Origin: Shewanella halotolerans
GTDB taxonomy: Bacteria; Pseudomonadota; Gammaproteobacteria; Enterobacterales; Shewanellaceae
Reading direction: 5' to 3'
NCBI RefSeq assembly: GCF_019457535.1
Contig: NZ_CP080417.1
Coordinates: 1,922,001 to 1,986,000, forward strand
Length of the DNA: 64,000 bases
How positions within the stretch are numbered: position 1 is the first letter of the stretch; every line of letters starts with the position of its first letter. The position numbers and the translations under genes are program-made. The notes below the pieces were generated by a model. It did no database searches, was not told where the DNA came from, and saw only the letters and a list, made by a program, of their open reading frames with translations. This document shows, one piece after another, positions 8,409 through 16,606 of the stretch.

Positions 8409-9383
8409 ATGTTAGTCGATGGTCGTTGGAATGGAGATTGGCAGCCGGTGCAGGCGAAGGATGATGAGGGGCGTTTCGTGCGTCAGATCTCTAGCTTTCG
8501 CAACTGGATAACGCCGACAGGCGAGGCTGGTCCTACGGGTGAGGGCGGTTTTAAGGCGGAGTCTGGCCGCTATCATCTCTATGTCGCCTATATCTGCCCC
8601 TGGGCCTCGCGTACCCTAATGGTGCGGGCGCTCAAGGGCCTTAACGAGCATATCAGCGTTAGCGTGGTCAACCCAGTGCTTTCGGAGCAGGGCTGGCAGT
8701 TTGGCGGCGCGCCGGATAGCAAAGTAGGTGGAGACCAAGATATCCTCAATGGCCACAAGTATCTACATCAGCTTTATACCCAGGTGGATCCACGCTTTAC
8801 CGGCAGGGCGACCGTGCCCGTGCTCTGGGATAAGCAGCGCCAAGTGATAGTGAACAACGAGTCGGCAGACATCATACGCATGTTAAACACCGCCTTCGAT
8901 CACCTTACCGACTCGGCATTAAATCCGGCATTGGATCTCTATCCAAAAGAGCAAAGCCAAGCTATCGATAGCCTGAATGAGCGTCTCTATCACCAGTTAA
9001 ACAATGGCGTCTACAAGGCGGGCTTTGCCACCAGTCAGTTTGCCTACGAAGAGGCCTATCAAGGCGTCTTTAGCCTGCTCGATGAGCTGGAACAGACCCT
9101 GAGCGATGGTCGCCCCTACTTGCTCGGCGAGCAGCTGACCGAGCCGGATATTCGCGCCTTCGTGACCCTGGTGCGCTTCGATGTCGCCTACTATGGCCTG
9201 TTCAAGTGTAACCGTGAGCTGATCGCCCAGAAGCCGCAGCTACAGGCCTATCTGCAGCGCATCTATGCCCTCGATGGCATCGCAGCCACGGTCAACATCG
9301 AGCATATCAAGCAGGGCTACTATTCGATCAAGGCCCTTAACCCAACAGGTATAGTGCCTGTCGGCCCTCAGGTCAGCTTATGA
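8409..9383 (+). CDS. Glutathionyl-hydroquinone reductase (GST, Xi class / ECM4-YqjG family)
   Basis: 324 residues, usual for this family. The active-site motif YICPWASR has the catalytic Cys (typically CPWA), followed by a GST C-terminal helical domain (LTEPDIRAFVTLVRFD). These enzymes reductively deglutathionylate glutathionyl-hydroquinones, recycling quinone adducts. The gene ends in an ATGA overlap with the DODA gene at 9380, so the two are co-translated. A likely quinone/aromatic detoxification unit under the upstream LysR regulator. Confidence 0.9.
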   Translation: MLVDGRWNGDWQPVQAKDDEGRFVRQISSFRNWITPTGEAGPTGEGGFKAESGRYHLYVAYICPWASRTLMVRALKGLNEHISVSVVNPVLSEQGWQFGGAPDSKVGGDQDILNGHKYLHQLYTQVDPRFTGRATVPVLWDKQRQVIVNNESADIIRMLNTAFDHLTDSALNPALDLYPKEQSQAIDSLNERLYHQLNNGVYKAGFATSQFAYEEAYQGVFSLLDELEQTLSDGRPYLLGEQLTEPDIRAFVTLVRFDVAYYGLFKCNRELIAQKPQLQAYLQRIYALDGIAATVNIEHIKQGYYSIKALNPTGIVPVGPQVSL

Positions 9384-10291
9384 GTTCAGTAAAGAGTTTA
9401 AAAGTGAGCACAAATATGAGTTCAAGTAAGAGCTTAAGACAGATCTCCCCTGAGGTGAGTGAGCGGCTAAAGGCCGCAACCAGTGCCGGTGTAATGCCGA
9501 GCCTGTTCGTCTCCCATGGCTCGCCAATGTTGGCCCTGGATGACAGCGACAACGCCGCGTTTCTCGCCGAGCTGGGCCAGGTGCTGCCAAGGCCCAAGGC
9601 GATACTGGTGTTTTCGGCCCACACAGATCTCAGTGGCAAGGTGCGTATCACCTCAAACGAGGCCCCGCGCACCGTGCACGACTTCTACGGCTTTCCCGAC
9701 GCCCTCTACCAAGTTAACTATCCGGCCCCTGGCGCGCCCAAGCTGGCCGCTAAGGTCGCGGATCTTCTGCAAACCGCCGGGTTTGACGCCGAGTTAGATG
9801 AGCAGCTTGGCTGGGATCACGGCCTCTGGACGCCGCTGTGCCGCCTCTATCCCGAGGCGGATATTCCTTTGGTGCTGGTCTCTATCGACAGCCGCCAGGG
9901 CGCCAGCTATCACTACCGCCTGGGTCAGGCGATAAAATCTCTGCGCACTGACGGCGTATTGGTGCTGGGGTCGGGCGGCATCAGCCACAACCTGGGCGAG
10001 CTGTTTCGCCGCCCCGGCGACCCGCAAAAGGTAGAGAAGATGCAAAGCTTCGTCAATTGGATCGCCGATAAGCTTGCCCAGGGAGATCTGCCCGCACTGC
10101 TGGATGTCGAGCGCCAGGCCCCACACGCCAGGTTCAACCACCCCAGCATAGAACACCTGATGCCCTTCTACGTCGCCCTAGGCGCAGGGCGGGGTGAAGG
10201 GTTTAATGAGGCTAGCAAGCCGCCACTGCGACTCCACCAAAGCGTCGAACTACAAATCCTCGCCCTAGACACCTACGCATGGGTGGAGTGA
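9380..10291 (+). CDS. ygiD: DODA-type extradiol aromatic ring-opening dioxygenase family protein (YgiD-like)
   Basis: 303 residues with family motifs SLFVSHGSPM, FSAHTD, GWDHGLWTPL and GSGGISHNLGEL, which carry the metal-ligand histidines of class III extradiol dioxygenases. E. coli YgiD has DOPA 4,5-dioxygenase activity; the physiological substrate here is not known. The start overlaps the previous stop (ATGA). A second ATG at 9416 would drop 12 residues that look like a partly duplicated N-terminus (MSSVKSLK..., MSSSKSLR...). Confidence 0.87.
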   Translation: MSSVKSLKVSTNMSSSKSLRQISPEVSERLKAATSAGVMPSLFVSHGSPMLALDDSDNAAFLAELGQVLPRPKAILVFSAHTDLSGKVRITSNEAPRTVHDFYGFPDALYQVNYPAPGAPKLAAKVADLLQTAGFDAELDEQLGWDHGLWTPLCRLYPEADIPLVLVSIDSRQGASYHYRLGQAIKSLRTDGVLVLGSGGISHNLGELFRRPGDPQKVEKMQSFVNWIADKLAQGDLPALLDVERQAPHARFNHPSIEHLMPFYVALGAGRGEGFNEASKPPLRLHQSVELQILALDTYAWVE

Positions 10292-10413
10292 TTGTTAGGC
10301 AGAAATGTCTGGTGAGGAAAATAATTTAACTTAGATTAACACTAGGTTGTTGTCTAGGGTAAAAGTAAAATATCAAATTAACCTGTACCCTTGAAGTATT
10401 TATTCTAGGATTC

Positions 10414-10452
10414 TATAAGGCGTTAATGATTTTTAATTATTAGCGCCTTATA
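10414..10452. terminator. Bidirectional AT-rich terminator between convergent genes
   Basis: TATAAGGCGTTAAT (10414-10427) pairs with ATTAGCGCCTTATA (10439-10452), with one G-T wobble. It sits between the DODA gene and the convergent protease/STAND gene and marks the edge of the AT-rich accessory segment. Confidence 0.6.
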
Positions 10453-10462
10453 AATTTTACCA

Positions 10463-13099
10463 CTAAATATGCCTTTCAGGTAATAAAGTGTCCGGTAGGT
10501 TTTTAGCTTTTTGCACACTCGGTTTCTTAAGCATGTGACGATGTTTCCCTGCACAAAGCTTAATCAAACTTCCAAGTTTATTTATGTTTGATTGCGAAGT
10601 ATAGCTATATCTGTATTCGGCTTCCAATGCGTTAATTACGTCTAATAAGTAAAATGAATTCTTATCTACTGACAAGATATACTCAGCGACTATCTCTTCC
10701 CAGTTTTTTGGTCTTTTGGCAATTAACATAAGGTTCATGAAGTGTATCTTGAAATTATCACTTTCCTGAGTCATTCTATTGTTGAGTAGAGTTCCCATTT
10801 TCTTTGTGAACAATTTGTCAACATACCAGTCAACCATATTTGATGGTAGGCATCCTATAATTTGATTTAGTTTTACATCTAGCTTTTCACTAAATGATCC
10901 ATATAAGTGAAAATGTACGCCTTCAACTTTAGCACTATTATTACTTGCCAATACTGGAGATAGTGCGACTAGAACATTAGTCAATTGCTTTATTCCCTGT
11001 AAGACAGAGTTTAATAAATTATGTTTAATATTCGTGTCCGCAAAGTCACTGTTTCTTAAGGCTAAAGAAGCTGCTTTAATACACTGTATTAGCCTTGATA
11101 CTGAGTACTCTTCAAGAATACAGTTAAGGTTTTGATTTAAGGGGGTTGCCCTGTTATAACCTCTGTCGGCATATTCGTCTTTAACTTCATCAGGTAAAGA
11201 GGAAGCTGAAACGCCTTCTGAAATCTCCTTTTCTATTCGTTCTAATTGAATTTCGCTAGGTAGCCATTTTGCAAATTGATAAATATCAAACCCTTCAGGC
11301 AATTTGCATTTTCTATTAACAGTTCTTTCTATTTTATTCAAATCATTGGCTATGATAGATAAGGCACTATCTCGTCTCCGGTCAATTCCTGTGTAAAATT
11401 CAATTACTTCTGGATAGTTCACATAATTTAGGTTTTCTAATATATAAGTTGAGAAGTCGTTATCGTGAAGCATTCTGTGAGCGGCAAAATAATATATCCA
11501 GTAAGTGAATTTAAAACAAAACCCTTCATTTCTAAGAACTATTATGTTGTTTGTGTACAAAATATCGAAAATTATACTTACTTCTAAATCTAGTTCTTTT
11601 TTTCTACAGAAACCTGACAGCTTTTCAATGAACTGATTTCTTGTGAAGTATATTTTTTTGCTTCTGATTATTTGTTCGCAAAAATAACCTAGAGTAAACT
11701 CTGTGTCTTTTAAATCTGGTCTGGTTTTATAGTGGGGGATATCGTCAACATTAAAGAGTAAATGAAGAACTCTGCCTATCATTTCAGCTCTGTTTACTGG
11801 ACTGTCGTCAAAATCACGTTCTGAAATTTTTAAAATTGTAAGACAGTTTTGCGGGGTTCTGGGTATATTTAAAGCTTCTAAATCATCAACGACCTTATTC
11901 AGAACCCTCGAATCGTCTCCAATTGCTCCTTCAGAGTTATAATTAGCAACTAAATTCCTGACCCCCTTTCTGTCTAGGGACCATAGGTATAATGGAATAA
12001 ATTTTCTTGGTAATTGTACATTTTCTTCTATCAGTGGATTTGTGTCCATTGAATACATTAATATGATAGGTTTCTCTTTAAATTTATCATTCACCAAACT
12101 TAAGATTTTACTTCCGTTATTGAGAGATGAGGAAAATTCATCCAATATCACACACTCAATATCTTCATTGCTTAACCCATAACTTTCTAGAGCTTTATTA
12201 ACCTCTTTATCTATTTCTTTTTTATGAGGTTTCAAGTGGCTTGCGTCTAAATAGAGCCAAAATGAAGGTTGCTCGGCACACCATGCCTCTTTGACTAGAT
12301 AATGAGCCAGAGAAGTTGCTCCATATTGTTGTCTAGATTTTATGATAGTGGAAGTAGGGTTTTCGATAAGGGATTTGACATCAACTTTGTCACTGTCACC
12401 TGGTTGTTCTTCAGAATTTCTATCAATATTAGGTGTTACCCATGTATTTTTCTGTGTAGAAAAAGATGCCATAGCTCGATCAAATTTTTCTTGTAATTTT
12501 GACCTTACTATTCCCTTATTAACTTCATTTAAATGAGTTTTAAGTTTAATCTTGTTGTTTTGGCAAGCAACATTAATAGATACATCGATTAGTTCTGATA
12601 AGTGCTCAGAACTAATTGCGTAATTATCTTGTCCTGACTTAATGTTAACAACGCCAACGACGTTGTTTGTAACCTCGCAAAGCACAGGAGAACCACTGTA
12701 ACCTTCACAAATGTCCTCATTGGGGTATAATTTTATAGACTTGACCGAATTTATTTCAACATCGTGTTTTACAGGGATGTTGGATATCATTTCTTTTTTA
12801 CTTGTTCCAACGATCTTTGAATAACCAATTACTTTTACTTTAGTATCGCCTACTAAAGCTAACTCGAAAGGCTGCAGCTTTAGCCCTTTTACATATAAAA
12901 CTGCGAGATCTAGTCCCTCGCTATATTTGTTGCAAATAATATCTGCGTTTCTTTCATCAACTAAAATCTCTTCACCACAACTAGCTACGACATGACCACA
13001 GGTTGCGACATATACACCATTGTCATCGACTTTAATAACAAATCCTGTACCTAGAGCACTTCCTCTTCTATTCGTTATCTTTAAAACTGAGCTATTCAT
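10463..13099 (-). CDS. Trypsin-like protease fused to a STAND-type NTPase (biological-conflict effector)
   Basis: 878 residues. Residues 1-180 are a trypsin-like serine protease with an intact triad: H36 in ATCGHVV, D64 in GLDLAVL and S135 in GYSGSP. From about 240 a STAND-like NTPase follows, with P-loop-like SRQQYGATSL (255-264) and Walker B CVILDEF (D320-E321). A helical C-terminal region (about 450-878) probably senses or scaffolds. The P-loop lacks the usual Lys (GATS instead of GKTS). The gene is markedly AT-rich against its neighbours, pointing to transfer. Its start overlaps the Trypco1 gene by 8 bases, so the pair is one operon. Trypsin/STAND/Trypco associations are described as NTP-dependent conflict systems; an anti-phage role is inferred. 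Confidence 0.85.
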   Translation of the reverse strand: MNSSVLKITNRRGSALGTGFVIKVDDNGVYVATCGHVVASCGEEILVDERNADIICNKYSEGLDLAVLYVKGLKLQPFELALVGDTKVKVIGYSKIVGTSKKEMISNIPVKHDVEINSVKSIKLYPNEDICEGYSGSPVLCEVTNNVVGVVNIKSGQDNYAISSEHLSELIDVSINVACQNNKIKLKTHLNEVNKGIVRSKLQEKFDRAMASFSTQKNTWVTPNIDRNSEEQPGDSDKVDVKSLIENPTSTIIKSRQQYGATSLAHYLVKEAWCAEQPSFWLYLDASHLKPHKKEIDKEVNKALESYGLSNEDIECVILDEFSSSLNNGSKILSLVNDKFKEKPIILMYSMDTNPLIEENVQLPRKFIPLYLWSLDRKGVRNLVANYNSEGAIGDDSRVLNKVVDDLEALNIPRTPQNCLTILKISERDFDDSPVNRAEMIGRVLHLLFNVDDIPHYKTRPDLKDTEFTLGYFCEQIIRSKKIYFTRNQFIEKLSGFCRKKELDLEVSIIFDILYTNNIIVLRNEGFCFKFTYWIYYFAAHRMLHDNDFSTYILENLNYVNYPEVIEFYTGIDRRRDSALSIIANDLNKIERTVNRKCKLPEGFDIYQFAKWLPSEIQLERIEKEISEGVSASSLPDEVKDEYADRGYNRATPLNQNLNCILEEYSVSRLIQCIKAASLALRNSDFADTNIKHNLLNSVLQGIKQLTNVLVALSPVLASNNSAKVEGVHFHLYGSFSEKLDVKLNQIIGCLPSNMVDWYVDKLFTKKMGTLLNNRMTQESDNFKIHFMNLMLIAKRPKNWEEIVAEYILSVDKNSFYLLDVINALEAEYRYSYTSQSNINKLGSLIKLCAGKHRHMLKKPSVQKAKNLPDTLLPERHI

Positions 13100-13397
13100 C
13101 TAGACCTCTCATCACCATTTCCACTTGAATATGTGCTTCTGCTGTGGTTTTAGCTAAGACAAATCCGCCTTCACCACCCAATTTTACCCCCAAAGTAACT
13201 TTTGTTTCAGAAATCTTTACAGATTTATTAAGCTCTTTATAAGTATTAGATACTGGCTTTATGATTTTAGAGAGGAATTCATTGATATTCTCTATTGAAG
13301 TATCAATTCTATTGTCGAGTGAAATGTATCTGTCTTGGTTATCATATGTCTCAATTTCAACTTCTAGTCCATCATTGAGCTTAACTATCTTATTCAT
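13092..13397 (-). CDS. Trypco1 (trypsin-co-occurring domain 1) small protein
   Basis: 101 residues. ATG 13397 is chosen because GAGGG lies 5 bases upstream and the product then begins with the typical MNKIVKLNDGLEVEIE; an upstream in-frame ATG at 13421 has no such site. Small beta-rich proteins with this N-terminus and a conserved GVKLGGEGGFVLAKTTAEAHIQVEM core co-occur with trypsin-like proteases and STAND NTPases, and are proposed adaptors or protease substrates. It is translationally coupled to the downstream protease/STAND gene. The family call is from pattern recognition of the core and the operon context. Confidence 0.75.
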   Translation of the reverse strand: MNKIVKLNDGLEVEIETYDNQDRYISLDNRIDTSIENINEFLSKIIKPVSNTYKELNKSVKISETKVTLGVKLGGEGGFVLAKTTAEAHIQVEMVMRGLDE

Positions 13398-13694
13398 AAA
13401 TCCCTCTATAAAATTTACCAAGTCACAGATTATTGAGATAGTGAACTGTGACTAAAATAATCCTTTAAGATATTAAATAAATGGGGACAGAGTTTACTTT
13501 TTGAGGGACTTGATTGGCGCATGTTGGTTTTTTCATTCCCTGAATGGCGTCGTCGATGTTTGATTCGAGTTGCCCTAGCTCTGTCCTTGATTGGTGATAC
13601 TTTAATCTATCTTGTAGTCGGTATTCAACATGCCACGTCACATTTTAATGCGCTTTTTTCCTTAAAAATAATAGCTTGTATCAACGAGCAACGG

Positions 13695-13886
13695 ATGAAG
13701 CTAAATCGAAGAGACGTTTAGATACTCGGTGTAGATACATTTGCGGACGTCGATGGCAGGGCCAAAAATGTTCCCTACATTTATTGGCATTTCCTACATC
13801 CATGTAGGTCAGATGCCATCGTCGAGCCTACATGGATGACTCCTTTTAAAACAAAGAGTCGGCGGGTAGCAAATGTATCTGCACAC
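13695..13886. repeat. Palindromic repeat element, copy A
   Basis: Starts with a 38-base head (13695-13733: ATGAAGCTAAATCG, then AAGAGACGTTTAGATACT) shared with copy B. This runs into a long imperfect palindrome: GTGTAGATACATTTGC (13729-13744) pairs with GCAAATGTATCTGCACAC (13869-13886), with inner arms around GTCGATGGC and GCCATCG. Confidence 0.75.
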
Positions 13887-14026
13887 AAAGGTCGTTTATT
13901 CAAATCCCTGTGATCACGACATTGGTGCATCCATGCACTGCACCTGCGGCAGCAATTGATAGAGATGAAGATTCGACTCCAAACTCACTTAACAGATGAA
14001 CAGTTAAAAATTACTACCCGCAGCAA

Positions 14027-14175
14027 ATGAAGCCCAATCGAAGAGACGTTTAGATACTGGTGTAAGCACGCTTTTGGCTCTCGGCGGCATGGTCGCCGCC
14101 GTGAAGCCCACAAGGATGTGCTTGCGGCGTGCCAAAAGTGTGCTTGCACATCCCTCGCTGGGCAGGCGTTAGACA
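14027..14175. repeat. Palindromic repeat element, copy B
   Basis: The same head sequence as copy A, offset by 332 bases, is followed by a different palindrome: TGTAAGCACGCTTTTGGC (14061-14078) pairs with GCCAAAAGTGTGCTTGCACA (14131-14150), with an inner CGGCGGC/GCCGCCG stem. The head is conserved and the hairpin differs, as in a family of mobile palindromic units. Confidence 0.72.
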
Positions 14176-14280
14176 GCAATGAAGGTTAGACCTTCAAATC
14201 ACCTTAATAAATGACAATTCTATTCAACGATTAAAGTGAATCGTTACCTTGAACGAGCGGCCGAAAAGAGCAGGGGAAAA

Positions 14281-14299
14281 GGGGCGAGCGATACGCCCC
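14281..14299 (-). terminator. Terminator of the S33 peptidase gene
   Basis: On the minus strand a GGGGCG / CGCCCC stem is followed by TTTT, ten bases after the stop codon. Confidence 0.65.
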
Positions 14300-14309
14300 C
14301 GAGAAGATT

Positions 14310-15599
14310 TTACCTAAGTTGGTCCCCACGATTAATCCCAATCAACCTATCCAAAATATGCTCCCCATCCATTCGGATGCCATTATGCTCATATTCAGAG
14401 GTGAGCCAGTACTTCAGGTTACCCACCTGAGCCGCTGTCTCCAGGCTGTAATGCATCTCGACAAACATATCTTCGCTGTAGATGGCCGCCGCGACCGGCA
14501 CCTGGTTGTCGGCCAGCTTGGCGGGATCGTACAGCATGGGCCAGTCGGTCTTGTCGGCCAGCAGGTGCGCCGCATGTTTCAGCGGCTTGAGGTTGGTAAA
14601 CTGGTCGAAGAACCAGGGGTAGACCATCTCGCCGGTAAACAGGAAGGGCTTGTCCGCCTGGTAGTTAAACTTATCATAGCTTTGTCTCACCCTATGGGCC
14701 GCCCAGCTCGACGCCTCTTGCTGACAGTAGATGCTCTCGTGTAGCAGGGCGAAAATGGGGTTGGTGTTAAAGTCCAGCAGCTGGCAGAAGTGAGCCAAGA
14801 ACAGCGGGTTAACCTGAGTGCCCTGGGCGGTTTCAATCAAGGCCTGTTCCAGCAGGTAATAGACGGGCTCGCCGCCTTGCTCCATGCCTATGTTGATGCC
14901 CAGAAGCTGCAGCATCTCAACCGTCAGGCGCTCGCCGGTGGCGATGCGCACTTCGTTCTCTTGTATATAGCTGGCCAGGTGTTTAACCAGCTCCTGCGCG
15001 TCTGGGAAACGGGCGAAGAAGTCTTGGTTCTTGGCCAGCACCCGCTTGTAGGTGGCCTGATAGACCTCATCGGCGCTGCGGGTCAGCGAAGGGATGCCGC
15101 CCGTGATATAGGCCTCATGCAGGCCATGGGGCGCATCGTTTAGGTATTTCAGCACGCAGAAGCCGCCGAAGCTCTGGCCGAGTATGCTCCATTTCTCATC
15201 GCCAATCAGCTGCGCGCGAATAAGCTCGGCATCCTGAATGATGCTATCGGCGCGAAAATGGCTCAGGTAATCGGCCTGGGCTTGTGAGTCCAGATGGGCC
15301 AGTGAGGCATAGTTGATCGGGCTCGACAGGCCGGTGCCGCGCTGATCCAGCAGCAAGACGCGATATTCCTGCAAGGCGCGCTTTATCCAGCCACCGTTGG
15401 CTGCGGGTCTGATGGCGCCAAAGCCAGGGCCGCCCTGGAAGTAGACCAGATAAGGCAGATTGTGCTCAATGTGTTCAGGCGCCACTAACTCCCGGGCGAA
15501 GACTGTGATGCACTCGCCATCTGGGGCTTGATGATCCAATGGCAGCGAAAAAAAGTGTTTGCGGCAATGGATGCCGGCGAGGCGTTGTAGATCGGACAT
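14310..15599 (-). CDS. Prolyl (imino)peptidase-like alpha/beta hydrolase, peptidase family S33
   Basis: 429 residues. The oxyanion motif GGPGFG (in VYFQGGPGFGAI), the nucleophile elbow GQSFGG and DQRGTGLS are characteristic of proline iminopeptidases, which release N-terminal proline from peptides. No signal peptide, so cytoplasmic. The length is that of the larger Xanthomonas/Serratia-type enzymes. Single gene with its own terminator, next to the accessory segment but with host-like composition. Confidence 0.88.
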   Translation of the reverse strand: MSDLQRLAGIHCRKHFFSLPLDHQAPDGECITVFARELVAPEHIEHNLPYLVYFQGGPGFGAIRPAANGGWIKRALQEYRVLLLDQRGTGLSSPINYASLAHLDSQAQADYLSHFRADSIIQDAELIRAQLIGDEKWSILGQSFGGFCVLKYLNDAPHGLHEAYITGGIPSLTRSADEVYQATYKRVLAKNQDFFARFPDAQELVKHLASYIQENEVRIATGERLTVEMLQLLGINIGMEQGGEPVYYLLEQALIETAQGTQVNPLFLAHFCQLLDFNTNPIFALLHESIYCQQEASSWAAHRVRQSYDKFNYQADKPFLFTGEMVYPWFFDQFTNLKPLKHAAHLLADKTDWPMLYDPAKLADNQVPVAAAIYSEDMFVEMHYSLETAAQVGNLKYWLTSEYEHNGIRMDGEHILDRLIGINRGDQLR

Positions 15600-15785
15600 G
15601 ATGAGCCTTTAATTGATTCTTGTTGGTAATGCTTTTTGATGAATAAATGTGCGCTAATGTCAGGCAACAGGGTACTAAATGACGCGGATAGGTTATCCTA
15701 GATCAATCTTTTTGTCAGTGCCGTTAGAGAATCCCAACCCGATGATTTAACCTATGCCGGGGTGGATGAAAGTGGAAAGAATAAG

Positions 15786-16430
15786 ATGAAGTATCAAATT
15801 GTGCCTGTGACGCCATTTCAGCAAAATTGCAGCATCATCTGGTGTGAAAAAACCAAGCAGGCGGCCGTGGTCGACCCGGGTGGCGACATAGAGAGGATCC
15901 AGCAGCAGCTGGCCCATCATGACCTGACCCTAGAGAAGATCTTGCTCACCCATGGCCATATCGACCATGTGGGCGGCGCCAAGGCCCTGGCCGATGCGGC
16001 GGGTGTGCCCATCATAGGCCCCCATAAGGACGATGCCTTCTGGCTTGAGACCCTGCCGCAACAGAGCAAGCACTTTGGTTTTCTGCCCGTGGCCGCCTTC
16101 GAGCCGGCCCAGTATCTTGTATCGGGCGATCGCGTCACAGTGGGCGAGCAGTCCCTGGAAGTGCTGCATTGCCCTGGGCATACGCCGGGCCATATCGTGT
16201 TCTACAGTGAGGCCGACAAGCTGGCCTGGGTGGGTGATGTGCTGTTTAAGGGCTCTATCGGCCGTACCGATTTTCCTCAGTCGAGTCATACGGATCTGAT
16301 AAACTCCATCACCCAGGTGCTCTGGCCTCTGGGCCGTGAGGTGAGCTTTATTCCCGGCCATGGGCCTATCTCGACCTTCGGCGCCGAGCGGCAGCAAAAC
16401 CCCTTCGTGGCGGATCAACTGCTGAACTGA
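15786..16430 (+). CDS. gloC: Metallo-beta-lactamase-fold hydrolase, glyoxalase-II-like (YcbL/GloC type)
   Basis: 214 residues from ATG 15786; an in-frame GTG at 15762 would only add eight non-conserved residues. The metal site LTHGHIDHVGG and later HCPGHTPGHIVF, VGDVLFKGSIGRTD and IPGHGP are typical of single-domain glyoxalase II-like enzymes that hydrolyse S-D-lactoylglutathione. It lacks the C-terminal substrate domain of GloB, as E. coli YcbL does. Monocistronic, with a strong terminator. Confidence 0.88.
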   Translation: MKYQIVPVTPFQQNCSIIWCEKTKQAAVVDPGGDIERIQQQLAHHDLTLEKILLTHGHIDHVGGAKALADAAGVPIIGPHKDDAFWLETLPQQSKHFGFLPVAAFEPAQYLVSGDRVTVGEQSLEVLHCPGHTPGHIVFYSEADKLAWVGDVLFKGSIGRTDFPQSSHTDLINSITQVLWPLGREVSFIPGHGPISTFGAERQQNPFVADQLLN

Positions 16431-16478
16431 TCTCACTAACTAATCTTGATAATCAGGATTCTAAATACTTGTTTTAAG

Positions 16479-16507
16479 ACGGCGGTTCATTCGAATCGCC
16501 GTTTTTT
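16479..16507 (+). terminator. Terminator of the glyoxalase-II-like gene
   Basis: ACGGCGGTTC / GAATCGCCGT stem (one wobble) followed by TTTTTT. Confidence 0.9.
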
Positions 16508-16606
16508 CGTTGTGAAATCTTTTGCAACGCTTTGAGTCTGTTTTTTATTTCTGTGTCTGCTAGGTTAAGGCATTAGTCCTTAATTTTGCCTAAGAGACAC
16601 AGGGAT

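Larger units (their letters stand above)
13422..14276. other. 855-base gene-poor stretch between the conflict operon and the S33 peptidase gene
   Basis: No credible coding region. It holds two related palindromic repeats (listed separately) and, at about 13481-13500, a GGGGACAGAGTTTACTTTTT stretch that I associate, from memory, with IS200/RAYT-type transposase surroundings. No transposase remains. Probably a hotspot junction where accessory DNA has come and gone. Confidence 0.6.

Noticed and set aside
13521..13721. 66-codon open frame in the repeat region
   Set aside because: No RBS, no recognisable domain, and its end runs into the head of repeat copy A.
13885..13925. tRNA-like TTCAAATCCC stretch that might be an attachment site
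   Set aside because: No acceptor, D or anticodon arm can be drawn and no CCA end follows.
14027..14180. Possible integron attC site (GCGTTAGAC near 14167 after a palindrome)
   Set aside because: No matching RYYYAAC at the other end, no integrase, and copy A lacks the core site.
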